Assembly: GCA_046155895.1 (NCBI GenBank)
Contig: JBJXFB010000048.1
Coordinates: 1-64,000 of the forward strand
Source: DASYPQ01 sp046155895
Lineage (GTDB): Bacteria > Planctomycetota > UBA1135 > GCA-002686595
DNA length: 64,000 nt
Reading direction: 5' to 3'
Of the stretch, positions 1-7,694 are shown one piece after another. Position numbers and translations under genes: made by a program. The notes under the pieces are model-generated. The model worked only from the letters and a program-made list of their open reading frames with translations, ran no database searches and was not told where the DNA came from. How positions within the stretch are numbered: the stretch's first letter is position 1; every line of letters begins with the position of its first letter.

Positions 1-224
1 CGCCACTCGGCGGCCGCAAGAATTGCCCTGGTACCGTACTCCGGATGACAGAGCAGCTCGTCCCCCGAAGGAGCCGAGCTGCTCGATGATGTCGTGGTCG
101 TCGACGCGAGTCCGGCTCGCCCGTCCCTGCCGCATGACTGCGACAACACCCGAACGGGCTGACCGAAACCACCTCGACGACTGAATTCCTACCTCAACGG
201 CGTGGCTCGAAGGAAGCCCCTCCT
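1..224. other. non-coding left edge with one hairpin
   Basis: No convincing coding sequence is seen in this stretch, which lies downstream of the minus-strand TPR gene ending at 225. The only clear structure is the hairpin at 51-84. A gene could lie beyond the left edge. Confidence 0.5.
51..84. terminator. hairpin, possible terminator
   Basis: Perfect 10-bp inverted repeat: GAGCAGCTCG at 51-60 pairs with CGAGCTGCTC at 75-84 around a 14-nt loop. No T-tract follows on either side, so a Rho-independent role is uncertain. It lies downstream of the minus-strand gene ending at 225. Confidence 0.4.
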
Positions 225-1109
225 TCATTTTTTTTTCTCGCCGACGTCGCGCGACCCGTCCGTCCGCTCCGCTTCCCTCCTCTCTTTCATCGCCTCGCGC
301 TCCTGGACGGCGCGCTGCAGGTCGTCGAGCACGCGCATCGTCGACAGCGCGTCGCGGACGCGCTCGCCGAGCCTCGTTTCCTCGGCCGAGACCTCCGACA
401 GCGCCTCGCGACATCGCTCCACGACTCCCGCAGCACCTTCGAGGTCGCCCGACGAGACGAAGGTGACTGCGATGCAGTCGAAGCTCCGGATGCGGTCGAG
501 GGGATCCTCGCCGTCCTCCGCGACGCGCTTCCAAGCGCGCCGGGCGTCCTCGATCCGGCCCTCCGCGAGGTGCACCTGGCCGATCCAGTAGCTCGCGTCG
601 TCGCGTTGGGACGGCCTTGCTCCTGGATCGGCGAGCACGCTCTCGTACGCCGTGAGCGTCTCCGCGTGCTTCCGGCCCCGCCGGTGGATGTGCCCGATCT
701 CCAAGCCCGCGCGAGCGCGGAACGGGGTCTCGGCGCCGCGCTCGCGCGCGATCTGGAACTCGGCGATCGCCCCCGCGGCATCCGAGGTCGCGCGGAGGAG
801 CTCGCCGGCCCGGAAGGAGGCTTCGGCGCAAGCCCGGTCGTCGACCGCGAAGTGCTCGCGCACGGCGCGGTAGGCCTCCACCGCGCTCTTTCGGGCCGTT
901 TCGAGCTCTTCCCCGACCTTCCCCCGCATCCGTGTCTTGCAGGAAGCCGCGTGCGCGAGCTGGGCCGCCGGGCTCTCGAGTCGAGGCACGCCTCCGGGGC
1001 TCGAGATCGCCGGCGGCGCGAGTCCCGCGGACGCGGGGCTCGACGACGCCGCCAGGAACGAGATCAACACCAGCCCGGAGAGCCCCGGGCCACTTCGAAG
1101 AACTTTCAT
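225..1109 (-). CDS. secreted TPR-repeat protein coupled to ECF sigma factor
   Basis: A 294-residue protein with a signal peptide (basic start, hydrophobic stretch ending near 'SSPASA') followed by helical TPR-like repeats, for example 'AIAEFQIARERG' and 'YWIGQVHLAEGRIEDARR'. It is probably a periplasmic or extracytoplasmic scaffold. Two in-frame starts exist. ATG at 1115 overlaps the sigma gene stop as ATGA, but AGGAGG directly abuts it. ATG at 1109 has the better 6-nt spacing and is chosen. The gene ends in an A9 run just before its stop. It follows the ECF sigma gene with no gap, so the two are probably co-transcribed. No enzymatic motif is seen and its role is unknown. Confidence 0.75.
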   Translation of the reverse strand: MKVLRSGPGLSGLVLISFLAASSSPASAGLAPPAISSPGGVPRLESPAAQLAHAASCKTRMRGKVGEELETARKSAVEAYRAVREHFAVDDRACAEASFRAGELLRATSDAAGAIAEFQIARERGAETPFRARAGLEIGHIHRRGRKHAETLTAYESVLADPGARPSQRDDASYWIGQVHLAEGRIEDARRAWKRVAEDGEDPLDRIRSFDCIAVTFVSSGDLEGAAGVVERCREALSEVSAEETRLGERVRDALSTMRVLDDLQRAVQEREAMKERREAERTDGSRDVGEKKK

Positions 1110-1111
1110 CT

Positions 1112-1714
1112 TCATCCTCCTGCCGCGCAAGTCGCGCTGGTCTGCTCCCGCTCGAGAATCGGGTCCCTCTCGACGCGCAGCCGCGTGCGCACGACGCGCC
1201 TCAAGCGGTGACGGGCGCGGTAGAGGCGCACCTTGACGAGATGGACGGGGATCTCGCACACCTGCGCCGTCTCGGAGCAGGACCGGCCTGCGTCGTAGTA
1301 CGAGTGGAGGAGGGCGCGATCGGGAACGCGCATGGCGTCGCGCGCATCGACGAGATGGTCGATGACGCGGGGCCGACCGACGAACGCGCCCTCGAGCTCG
1401 ACGCGCGGCTCGCCGGGGACGTCCTCCCGCCCTTCGAGACGATCGAAGAGCTCGGGCTCGACGTCGACCCGCGGGAGGCGCTTCTCGCGGCGGACGTGAT
1501 CGCGAAAGACGTTCAGCGCGATCCGCAAGAGCCAGGGGCGCAACCGCGAAGCGTCGAGGAGGCTCCCGCGGTAGCGCCACGCGCGGATCAAGGCCTCCTG
1601 GACGATGTCCTCCGCTTCGCCTTCGTCTCGACAGCGGCGCGCGACGAAGCGCCGCAGGGCAGGACGAAGCTCGACGAGACCCGACCAGGAACCGGTAGCG
1701 CTGATGACATCCAT
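1112..1714 (-). CDS. ECF-type RNA polymerase sigma factor
   Basis: A 200-residue sigma-70 family protein of extracytoplasmic-function size. Region 2 is visible as 'DEGEAEDIVQEALIRAWRY' (the D-x-x-Q-E core-binding helix) and region 4 as a helix-turn-helix near 'SCSETAQVCEIPVHLVKVRL' followed by 'YRARHRLRR'. The ORF is open further upstream, but ATG at 1714 has a good GGAGGAG ribosome site and places region 2 at the usual distance, so it is chosen. The stop overlaps the next gene, a secreted TPR protein. No canonical anti-sigma zinc-finger gene is adjacent, so the TPR protein is a candidate regulator or target (inference). Confidence 0.9.
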   Translation of the reverse strand: MDVISATGSWSGLVELRPALRRFVARRCRDEGEAEDIVQEALIRAWRYRGSLLDASRLRPWLLRIALNVFRDHVRREKRLPRVDVEPELFDRLEGREDVPGEPRVELEGAFVGRPRVIDHLVDARDAMRVPDRALLHSYYDAGRSCSETAQVCEIPVHLVKVRLYRARHRLRRVVRTRLRVERDPILEREQTSATCAAGG

Positions 1715-1939
1715 GTGCTCCTCCGCGCCGCGGAGCTCCGATCGCGGACGTTCCGCGAGGTGGAGGGGGGTGCGGCGGCGCGGGAGGAGACCTCGGCGGA
1801 GCGAGGTCGGGGCGAATGCACGACGGGCGCGCGAGCGGTATCCGGGTCTGGCCGAGGCTCGAATCGGGGATGAGAAGGGCGCCGCGGCGGAGGGGTGGCT
1901 CTGGCCTCCCCGAACGAGCTCCCCCACGCCCGAAGGCGC

Positions 1940-2515
1940 CTACCCGGTGGACTTCACGATCATGGCCCGGGCGAGCTCGGCGGACTTCTCCTCGCCGCAG
2001 AGGTCGCCCACGAGCGCGAGGGCGAATTCCATCGCCGTGCCGGCGCCCTGGCTCGTGGTGATGGGCCCCGAACGGAGAACGCGCGGCTCGCTGCGGACGT
2101 CGGCACCCGTCAACATCCCACGGACCGACGGATGCGAGGTGACGGGGGCGCCGGCGAGCACGCCGGCCGCGTGCAGGACGAGCGGTGCCCCGCAAATCGC
2201 CGCGGTGCGCAGTCCCTGGTGGTGGAGGCGGCGGACGAGCGCCAGCACGCGCTCGTCCTGCACCAGATTGCGCGTCCCTGGCATGCCGCCGGGGAGCACG
2301 ACCATGGTGAACGAGGACAAGTCGAGGTCGCCGAGATCCGCGTCGGGGGTCAGGGCGATTCCATGGGATCCCATCACGTGGCCCGGCTCGAGCCCCGCGA
2401 CCGTGACGTCGAGACCGGCGCGCCGCAGGACGTCGATGATCGTCACGGCTTCGATCTCCTCGAAGCCCTCGGCCAGCGGAACGAGAATGCGCTCTTTCGA
2501 CGTGACGGCCTTCAT
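1940..2515 (-). CDS. DJ-1/PfpI (ThiJ/YajL) family protein
   Basis: A 191-residue protein of normal length for the DJ-1 family. The nucleophile elbow is 'AAICGAP' with Cys108, and the acidic partner is Glu16 in 'LAEGFEE'. This is the pattern of the YajL/ThiJ branch (glyoxalase, deglycase or chaperone roles are reported for the family) rather than the PfpI protease branch. 'VVLPGGMPG' and 'TSQGAGTAMEFAL' are further family motifs. The start is supported by GGAGG 10 nt upstream. It is divergent from the serine hydrolase gene with only 44 bp between. The precise substrate cannot be read from the sequence. Confidence 0.88.
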   Translation of the reverse strand: MKAVTSKERILVPLAEGFEEIEAVTIIDVLRRAGLDVTVAGLEPGHVMGSHGIALTPDADLGDLDLSSFTMVVLPGGMPGTRNLVQDERVLALVRRLHHQGLRTAAICGAPLVLHAAGVLAGAPVTSHPSVRGMLTGADVRSEPRVLRSGPITTSQGAGTAMEFALALVGDLCGEEKSAELARAMIVKSTG

Positions 2516-2546
2516 CCTGGGTTCCTCCGTGGCGATCGAGGCAGTG

Positions 2547-2552
2547 TAGGCT
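2547..2552 (+). promoter_or_regulatory. -10-like TAGGCT, leaderless start for 2560 gene
   Basis: TAGGCT ends 7 nt before the ATG at 2560, the spacing expected if transcription starts at the A of the ATG. On the other strand the overlapping TACACT (2548-2543) could serve the divergent DJ-1 gene. No -35 is evident. Confidence 0.45.
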
Positions 2553-2559
2553 GTCGGCC

Positions 2560-3732
2560 ATGAGGCGGCTGCTTCCGCGACTCGTTCTCGCGTTCCTCGC
2601 CGGTGCCGTCCTCGTTTCGCCCGCGCTTCCGGCGCTCGCCGCCCAAGGGGCCAAGGGAAAGTCGGAATCCCCCGTCCTGGACGTCTCCGAGGTCTTGGCC
2701 GCGATTCGCAAGAAGCACGACGTCCCCGCCCTCGCGGCGGTGACGATCGAGGGCGGACGCGTCACCGCGGCCGGCACGGACGGCGTCCGCAAGCGAGGGG
2801 CCGAAGCGAAGGTCACGATCGACGACCGGTTCCACCTCGGCTCGTGCACGAAGTCGATGACCGCCACGATGATCGCCACGCTCGTCGAGGAGAGGAAGCT
2901 CTCGTGGGACACGACGATCGGCGACGTGTTCGGCGACCTCGGGAAGAAGATGCGGCCCGAGTGGAAGCCTGTGACGCTGGAGCAGCTCCTCACGCACCGT
3001 TCGGGTGCCCCGGGGGACGTCCCGCCGGAGCTCTGGTCACAGTTGTGGAAGCGCGAGGGAACCCCTACCGCCCAGCGGATAGAGCTCGTGCGCGGCACGC
3101 TCGCGAACGAGCCGGAAGAGGTGCCCGGGACGAAGTTCATCTACTCGAACACCGGCTACGCGATCGCCGGCGCCATGGCGGAGAAGGTGACTGGGAAGGC
3201 GTGGGAGGACTTGATGCGCGAGCGCCTCTTCACGCCGCTCGGGATGAAGTCGGCCGGATTCGGGGCACCTGGGAAGGCGGGCAAGCTCGACGAGCCGCTC
3301 GGGCACAAGAAGGACGGCACGCCGCGCGAGCTGGGTCCGAGCGACGACAACCCGCCCGCGATCGGGCCGGCGGGGACGGTGCACGCGACGCTCGAGAACT
3401 GGGCGAAGTACGTCGCGGCGCATCTCACACGTGACGCAAAGCTCCTGAAGCCCGAGACGTTCGCGAAGCTGCACGAGCCCGCGCAGGGCGAGGGCAAGGA
3501 GTACGCGATGGGCTGGGGCGTCGCCGAACGCGACTGGGGCGGCGGCCGCGTCCTGACGCACAGCGGCAGCAACACGATGTGGTACTGCACGGTGAAGATG
3601 GCGCCCAAGAAGGACTTCGCGGTGCTCTTGGCGACCAACCAGGGCGGCGACGACGCCAAAGAGGCGTGCGACGAGGCTGCGAACGCGATGATCGAGGTCG
3701 TGCTCGGGCGGCGCGAGGCGGAAAAGAGGTAG
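2560..3732 (+). CDS. secreted serine hydrolase, class C beta-lactamase family
   Basis: A 390-residue protein with a signal peptide (residues about 1-29) and a beta-lactamase/penicillin-binding fold. The active-site S-x-x-K is 'SCTK' (Ser95-Lys98), the Y-x-N is 'YSN' (Tyr195-Asn197), and an H-S-G of the third box is seen in 'LTHSGSN' near residue 333. These are the marks of the AmpC/EstB/DD-peptidase-like family, which includes many periplasmic esterases and peptidases. Antibiotic resistance should not be assumed, since the family is broad. The start lies 7 nt after a -10-like hexamer and lacks a ribosome site. Confidence 0.88.
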   Translation: MRRLLPRLVLAFLAGAVLVSPALPALAAQGAKGKSESPVLDVSEVLAAIRKKHDVPALAAVTIEGGRVTAAGTDGVRKRGAEAKVTIDDRFHLGSCTKSMTATMIATLVEERKLSWDTTIGDVFGDLGKKMRPEWKPVTLEQLLTHRSGAPGDVPPELWSQLWKREGTPTAQRIELVRGTLANEPEEVPGTKFIYSNTGYAIAGAMAEKVTGKAWEDLMRERLFTPLGMKSAGFGAPGKAGKLDEPLGHKKDGTPRELGPSDDNPPAIGPAGTVHATLENWAKYVAAHLTRDAKLLKPETFAKLHEPAQGEGKEYAMGWGVAERDWGGGRVLTHSGSNTMWYCTVKMAPKKDFAVLLATNQGGDDAKEACDEAANAMIEVVLGRREAEKR

Positions 3733-3762
3733 GACCAATTGGGCCAAGGAGGATGACGTCTG

Positions 3763-4158
3763 ATGGTCTCTCGCCCGCGCACGAGGACACTCGACGAGTT
3801 AGAGGGCGTCACCACCGGACCGCCCACGTACGGCTCGTATCTGGTTCAGACCTACCACAAGCTGCGCACGAAGCCTGTCGGAGAGTTCACTACGGAGGAC
3901 CTCCGCATCATGATCGGTCAGCAGGACGGCCTCATGTTCCTCGTTCCTCTCGCGCTCGACGTTCTCGAGGAGAATCCAATGGCCGAAGGAGACTTCTATC
4001 CCGGGGATCTCCTGGGGAGCGTGCTCCGCGCCGACCCCGAGTTCTGGCGACGGAACGCGGACTGGCGATCGCGGCTCGAACGCATCGTTTCGGGAATGTC
4101 GGAAATCCCCGAGGAGATCGCGGGCTACCTCACGGAGTGGAGGAAATGGCAGACCTAG
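3763..4158 (+). CDS. CdiI-like contact-dependent inhibition immunity protein
   Basis: A 131-residue acidic protein. The core (about residues 10-100) with 'YGSYLVQTYHKLRTKP', 'FTTEDLRIMIGQQ', 'PLALDVLEENPMAEGDFYPG' and 'DLLGSVLR' matches the widespread family annotated as CDI system immunity proteins, recognised from memory. Such proteins neutralise toxin domains at the C-terminus of CdiA-like proteins. No CdiA, CdiB or toxin is visible nearby, so this is an orphan. AAGGAGG lies 9 nt before the ATG. The end overlaps the next gene by 13 bp. It could be a stand-alone immunity gene against neighbours. Confidence 0.6.
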   Translation: MVSRPRTRTLDELEGVTTGPPTYGSYLVQTYHKLRTKPVGEFTTEDLRIMIGQQDGLMFLVPLALDVLEENPMAEGDFYPGDLLGSVLRADPEFWRRNADWRSRLERIVSGMSEIPEEIAGYLTEWRKWQT

Positions 4159-4634
4159 CTTCCGCTGGGGATCAATTGAAGGAGATCCCCGTCCTCGTCA
4201 GCGCCTGCCTTCTCGGACGCGAGTGCCGCTACGACGGCAGCCAGAACCACGATCGCGCGCTCGAGAGGGAACTGGAGGCCGGCGGCATGCGCGCGGTGCC
4301 GTTCTGCCCGGAGGAGCACGGTGGGCTCGGGACACCGCGACCGCCGGCCTGGATCGAGAAGGAGAGCGCCGCTGCGGTGCTCGACGGAGGTGCTCGCGTC
4401 GTCACGGACGTCGGCGTCGACGTGACGGCGCAATTCGTGGAGGGCGCGAAGGGCGCGCTCGCGGCGTGCCGGGAGCATGGGATCCGTCTCGCGTTCCTCA
4501 AGGAACGCTCGCCCTCGTGCGGATCGTGCAACACGCACGTGGGGAGGACGCTCGCTAGCGGTCCCGGCGTCACGACCGAGCTCCTCTGGAGGAACGGGAT
4601 CGAGGTCCGGCCCGTCGAAGGGCGCAGGGAGTAG
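4146..4634 (+). CDS. DUF523 family protein, TudS-like iron-sulfur desulfurase
   Basis: A 162-residue DUF523 protein. Cysteines in the family positions are Cys21 ('SACLLG'), Cys27 ('CRYDG') and Cys125 ('SPSCGS'), with Cys54 and Cys128 nearby. Family members such as TudS bind a [4Fe-4S] cluster and remove sulfur from thiouracil; this role is inferred. The start ATG at 4146 lies inside the end of the upstream immunity gene with GGAG upstream, indicating coupling. The last 26 bp, including the stop codon, are repeated at 5724-5749 on the far side of rhuM, so this gene end looks like an insertion or duplication boundary. Confidence 0.82.
   Translation: MADLASAGDQLKEIPVLVSACLLGRECRYDGSQNHDRALERELEAGGMRAVPFCPEEHGGLGTPRPPAWIEKESAAAVLDGGARVVTDVGVDVTAQFVEGAKGALAACREHGIRLAFLKERSPSCGSCNTHVGRTLASGPGVTTELLWRNGIEVRPVEGRRE
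4609..4634 (+). repeat. 26-bp direct repeat, copy 1 (3' end of DUF523 gene)
   Basis: Begins GGCCCGTCGAAGGGC and ends in the TAG stop of the DUF523 gene. It matches 5724-5749 at 25 of 26 positions (A at 4630 versus T at 5745). Both copies read Pro-Val-Glu-Gly-Arg-Arg-(Glu/Val)-stop in the same frame. Confidence 0.9.
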
Positions 4635-4652
4635 GCTGCTGCACAAGGTCCC

Positions 4653-5705
4653 ATGTCCGATCCCACGCCGCCGCAGTCGAGCATCGTCCTCTACCAGACA
4701 GAGGACGGCCGCACGCGCGTAGAGTGTCGCTTCGAGCACGAGACACTCTGGCTGACGCAGGCGCTCATCGCGGACCTTTTCCAGATCACGGTTCCGACCG
4801 TCAATGAGCACCTGAAGGGCATTTTCGCCGAAGGCGAGCTGACCCGGGAGGCAACTGTTCGGAGTTTCCGAATGGTTCGAACCGAGGGTGCCCGGCAGGT
4901 CGCCCGCGAAATCGAGCACTACAGCCTGCCCGCGATCCTCGCCGTCGGCTACCGCGTGCGCAGTGCGCGCGGGACGCAGTTCCGCCAGTGGGCGACCGCG
5001 CGCTTGAACGAGTACCTGGTCAAGGGCTTCACGCTCGACGACGAGCGCCTGAAGAACCCGCTGGGCAAGGGACACACCGATTATTTCGACGAGCTGCTCG
5101 AGCGCATCCGCGACATCCGCGCGAGTGAGCGGCGCGTGTACCTGCGCGTGCGCGAGATCCTCGCGCTCGCAGCCGACTACTCGCCGACCGAACCTGACAC
5201 GCAGACGTTCTTCCAAGCCGTCCAGAACAAGCTGCACTTTGCCGTCACCGGGAAGACCGCGCCCGAGCTCATTGCCGAACGCGCGGATGCCGCACGGCCC
5301 AACATGGGCCTGACCGCATGGAAGAGCGACGTCGTCCGCAAAGGCGACGTGACCGTGGCCAAGAACTACCTGTACGAGAAGGAGATCGCCGAGCTCAATC
5401 GCATCGTCGTCATGTTCCTCGACTTCGCCGAGGATCAGGCTTTGCGCCGCAAGCAGATCTTCCTGAGCGATTGGCAGACGCGGCTCGACGACTTCCTGCG
5501 ACTGAACGAGCGTTCTATCCTCCCCGACTCCGGAAAAGTCAGCCGGGAGAAAGCCGACGCCATCGCGGAAGAGGAGTATGCGCGCTTCGCCTCTCTCCGG
5601 CGCGCGCGCCTCGAAGACGCTGTCGAGGCCGACATGCTGAAGCAGCTCGAGGACGAGGTGAAGAAGCTGCCAGCGCCGAAGAGGCCCGGGCCTCCGAAGT
5701 CATGA
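4653..5705 (+). CDS. rhuM: RhuM-family (virulence RhuM) protein
   Basis: A 350-residue protein with the RhuM signature: 'VECRFEHETLWLTQALIADL' at the N-terminus (an apparent DNA-binding helix-turn-helix region), then 'IEHYSLPAILAVGYRVRS' and 'GTQFRQWATARLNEYLVKGF' (about residues 85-130), 'DYFDELLERIRDIRASERRVY' and 'FFQAVQNKLHFAVTGKTAPE'. RhuM proteins are common on genomic islands, and their biochemical role is not established. The gene lies exactly between two copies of a 26-bp direct repeat, suggesting it arrived as a separate unit. No toxin, Fic or restriction gene accompanies it. Confidence 0.9.
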   Translation: MSDPTPPQSSIVLYQTEDGRTRVECRFEHETLWLTQALIADLFQITVPTVNEHLKGIFAEGELTREATVRSFRMVRTEGARQVAREIEHYSLPAILAVGYRVRSARGTQFRQWATARLNEYLVKGFTLDDERLKNPLGKGHTDYFDELLERIRDIRASERRVYLRVREILALAADYSPTEPDTQTFFQAVQNKLHFAVTGKTAPELIAERADAARPNMGLTAWKSDVVRKGDVTVAKNYLYEKEIAELNRIVVMFLDFAEDQALRRKQIFLSDWQTRLDDFLRLNERSILPDSGKVSREKADAIAEEEYARFASLRRARLEDAVEADMLKQLEDEVKKLPAPKRPGPPKS

Positions 5706-5723
5706 ACGAGGCGGCGTACTACT

Positions 5724-5749
5724 GGCCCGTCGAAGGGCGCAGGGTGTAG
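5724..5749 (+). repeat. 26-bp direct repeat, copy 2 (after rhuM)
   Basis: Second copy of the repeat at 4609-4634, with one mismatch. It forms the end of a 15-codon reading frame starting at the rhuM stop (ATGA at 5702) and ends directly against the ATG of the next gene at 5750. If the 4635-5749 unit were removed, the DUF523 stop codon would abut that ATG. Confidence 0.9.
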
Positions 5750-6439
5750 ATGACGCCGGACGAGATCGTCGCTCGGATCGGTGCCGAACGCTTCTACACG
5801 GAAGCCGCAATTGCTCGGAGCGATGCTTCTCGCGCGGACTATGGGCGCGGCTCCGGCAACGATGTAGACATCCCTCACGAGATCGAAAGGTTGATCTGGG
5901 ACACCGAGAGCCCCTGGGTCGATCGCGTGACGCTGTTCTTCAGCATCTACGACGTCATGCCGTCCTACGGTCATCTGATTTACGCGAAGATGAAGTACGG
6001 CGAGTTCGACGCTGACGCTCGCGCGCAGTGGTGGAGCGAAATCCGGGAGCGCCTCGTTGGTCCGGACTTGGCGCTGAGACAGCCGATCGCCTACTCGCTG
6101 TGGTGCAACTTTTTCGAGGACGATCGGGCCGTCGAAGAGTCCTGGGCCGAGCTGACGGCAAACGACGCGCCGCGCGCGCTCTTGCGAGTGGTCCTTGCGA
6201 ACTCCGGGCCGGTGCCCTTCGGGCTCAAGCAGTGCCTCTACGATCGACTGCTCCCTGACCCGGCCTGGCACGCGTCGATCTTCGAGAGCCTCGTCCGGAG
6301 CGCGTTCGACGTCTACGGCCAGATCGAGATTGCGGCGGCTCGATCCTTGCTCGATCGGCTGGAGCTGCCGCAGGATCAGCCCAACCTCGATCTACTGCGA
6401 AGGAAGCTCGGGTACACCACGCGCAGGAGGGGGCTTTGA
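5750..6439 (+). CDS. unknown protein of accessory island
   Basis: A 229-residue protein that is not recognised. It is rich in Trp, Asp and Glu, with helical stretches such as 'DARAQWWSEIRERLVGPDL' and 'ANDAPRALLRVVLANSGPV'. It has no signal peptide, membrane segment or catalytic motif. The helical-repeat look and the CdiI-like gene 1.6 kb upstream make an immunity-type role possible, but this is only inference. Its ATG directly follows a TAG at the end of the second repeat copy, so its original upstream neighbour was probably the DUF523 gene. Confidence 0.6.
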   Translation: MTPDEIVARIGAERFYTEAAIARSDASRADYGRGSGNDVDIPHEIERLIWDTESPWVDRVTLFFSIYDVMPSYGHLIYAKMKYGEFDADARAQWWSEIRERLVGPDLALRQPIAYSLWCNFFEDDRAVEESWAELTANDAPRALLRVVLANSGPVPFGLKQCLYDRLLPDPAWHASIFESLVRSAFDVYGQIEIAAARSLLDRLELPQDQPNLDLLRRKLGYTTRRRGL

Positions 6440-6622
6440 ATCCCGCTTCCCGAGATCGGAAGGAGGTCAGGCGGACAGTCGGGGTCGAGGATCCTGCAGC
6501 CGCGCCCGATCTACGACCTCGAAGCGATTGTCGCGCACTCGAGCTGGGTGCGCGCCCTGGCCACGGCTCCAGCGTGGCCTGATATCCTCTGCGACCTGCG
6601 CACAAGGCTCACGGAGACCCCT

Positions 6623-7690
6623 ATGTTCCTTCTCTCTCCCCTCCTGCTCGCTCTCACGATTTTCTCCGCCCCCGACGGCCGGCTCGTGCTCAAGGGTCTC
6701 GACCCCGTCGAGCTCACCAAGGGCCAGGAAGTCGCCGGAGATCCCGACAGGGCGATCGATCGCGAGGGCTTCCGCTATCTTTTCGCGAGCGACGAGAGCC
6801 GCGCCCGCTTCGAAGCCGATCCCAAGCGCTTCGAGATCCAGTTCGGCGGCTCCTGCGCGCGCATGGGACCGATGTCCGGCGTGTGCAAGATGGATCTCTT
6901 CACGGTGCACGACGGCCGCATCTACGTCTTCGCGTCCGAAGGCTGCCGCAAGGGCTTCCTCGCGGATCCCGAACGTCATCTCGACTTCGTCGAGCCCCCG
7001 TTGAAGGCGGAGGAAGCCGCGGTGAAGCAAGGACGCGAGCTCCTCGAGCTGGCCCTGCGCGGGATGGGCGGCGCGGCGAAGGTCGATGCCGTCCAAGTGT
7101 TGAAGCGGGAGAAGAGCGGGCCGCAGGAGAGCGGCGGGAAGACGTACGCCGTTCGGGAGACTTCGCTGTGGCGCTTCCCGGACGGCTTCCGGACCGAGTC
7201 AGCGTGGGATGACTGGGTGTACACGCGCGTCGCGACGGAGTCCGACGCATTCCAGGGGAGCTCCGCGCAGGATTCGATCTCCCCCACCGGTTTGGAGGAG
7301 TTCCACCGGCAGATGGGCCGCGAGCCGCTCTGGATCCTGCGCCAGCGGAACGCGAAGGACTTCGAGCTGGCCGCCGCGGGCAAGGAGAAGATCGGCGACG
7401 TCGAGGCGCAGATCCTCCGCGTGCGCCTGCGCGGCTCGATCACCGACCTCTACCTCGATCCGAAGAGCGGCCAGATCCTGCGCACCGCGTGGAAGGGTCG
7501 TCTCGACGACGGCATCTGCGGCGACATCGTCGTGGATCACTCGGACTTCCGGGATGTCGGCGGCTTGAGCCTCTGGCACGCGCGCGAGACGAGGTTCGAC
7601 GGGAAGGTGGCCGAGGGTCGTTCCGGGCCCTTCACCGTGGTCGAGATCGACCCGGAGATCCCGGCGAGCGCGTTCGAACGCGAGGGCTGA
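6623..7690 (+). CDS. secreted protein with YHS-like domain
   Basis: A 355-residue protein with a short hydrophobic signal (residues 1-17). An N-terminal region of YHS style follows: 'GLDPVELTKG', 'FRYLFASDESRARFEADP', then Cys-containing 'SCARMGPMSGVC' and 'FASEGCRKGFLADPERHLDF', resembling a doubled YHS/metal-binding module (about 20-115). The C-terminal half (about 125-355) has a beta-rich outer-membrane-lipoprotein-sorting-like look, with 'DLYLDPKSGQILRTAWKG' similar to LolA-like domains; this is inference. GGAG 7 nt upstream supports the ATG at 6623. Function unknown; metal sensing or handling is plausible. Confidence 0.7.
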   Translation: MFLLSPLLLALTIFSAPDGRLVLKGLDPVELTKGQEVAGDPDRAIDREGFRYLFASDESRARFEADPKRFEIQFGGSCARMGPMSGVCKMDLFTVHDGRIYVFASEGCRKGFLADPERHLDFVEPPLKAEEAAVKQGRELLELALRGMGGAAKVDAVQVLKREKSGPQESGGKTYAVRETSLWRFPDGFRTESAWDDWVYTRVATESDAFQGSSAQDSISPTGLEEFHRQMGREPLWILRQRNAKDFELAAAGKEKIGDVEAQILRVRLRGSITDLYLDPKSGQILRTAWKGRLDDGICGDIVVDHSDFRDVGGLSLWHARETRFDGKVAEGRSGPFTVVEIDPEIPASAFEREG

Positions 7691-7694
7691 TCCC

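Noticed and set aside
229..237. A9 run at the end of the TPR gene as a programmed slippage site
   Set aside because: It lies directly before the stop codon, so slippage would only alter the last residues; no downstream coding extension was found.
225..3140. A 971-codon minus-strand open frame
   Set aside because: Only its last 294 codons (TPR protein) look real. The rest is a GC-rich shadow opposite or across the sigma factor, DJ-1 and serine hydrolase genes.
2560..3732. Serine hydrolase as an antibiotic-resistance beta-lactamase
   Set aside because: The motifs fit the broad class C/DD-peptidase/esterase family; nothing in the sequence or context supports resistance.
5702..5749. A 15-codon frame starting at the rhuM stop (ATGA)
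   Set aside because: Too short and ends in the repeated DUF523 tail; best explained as a remnant of the insertion, not a gene.
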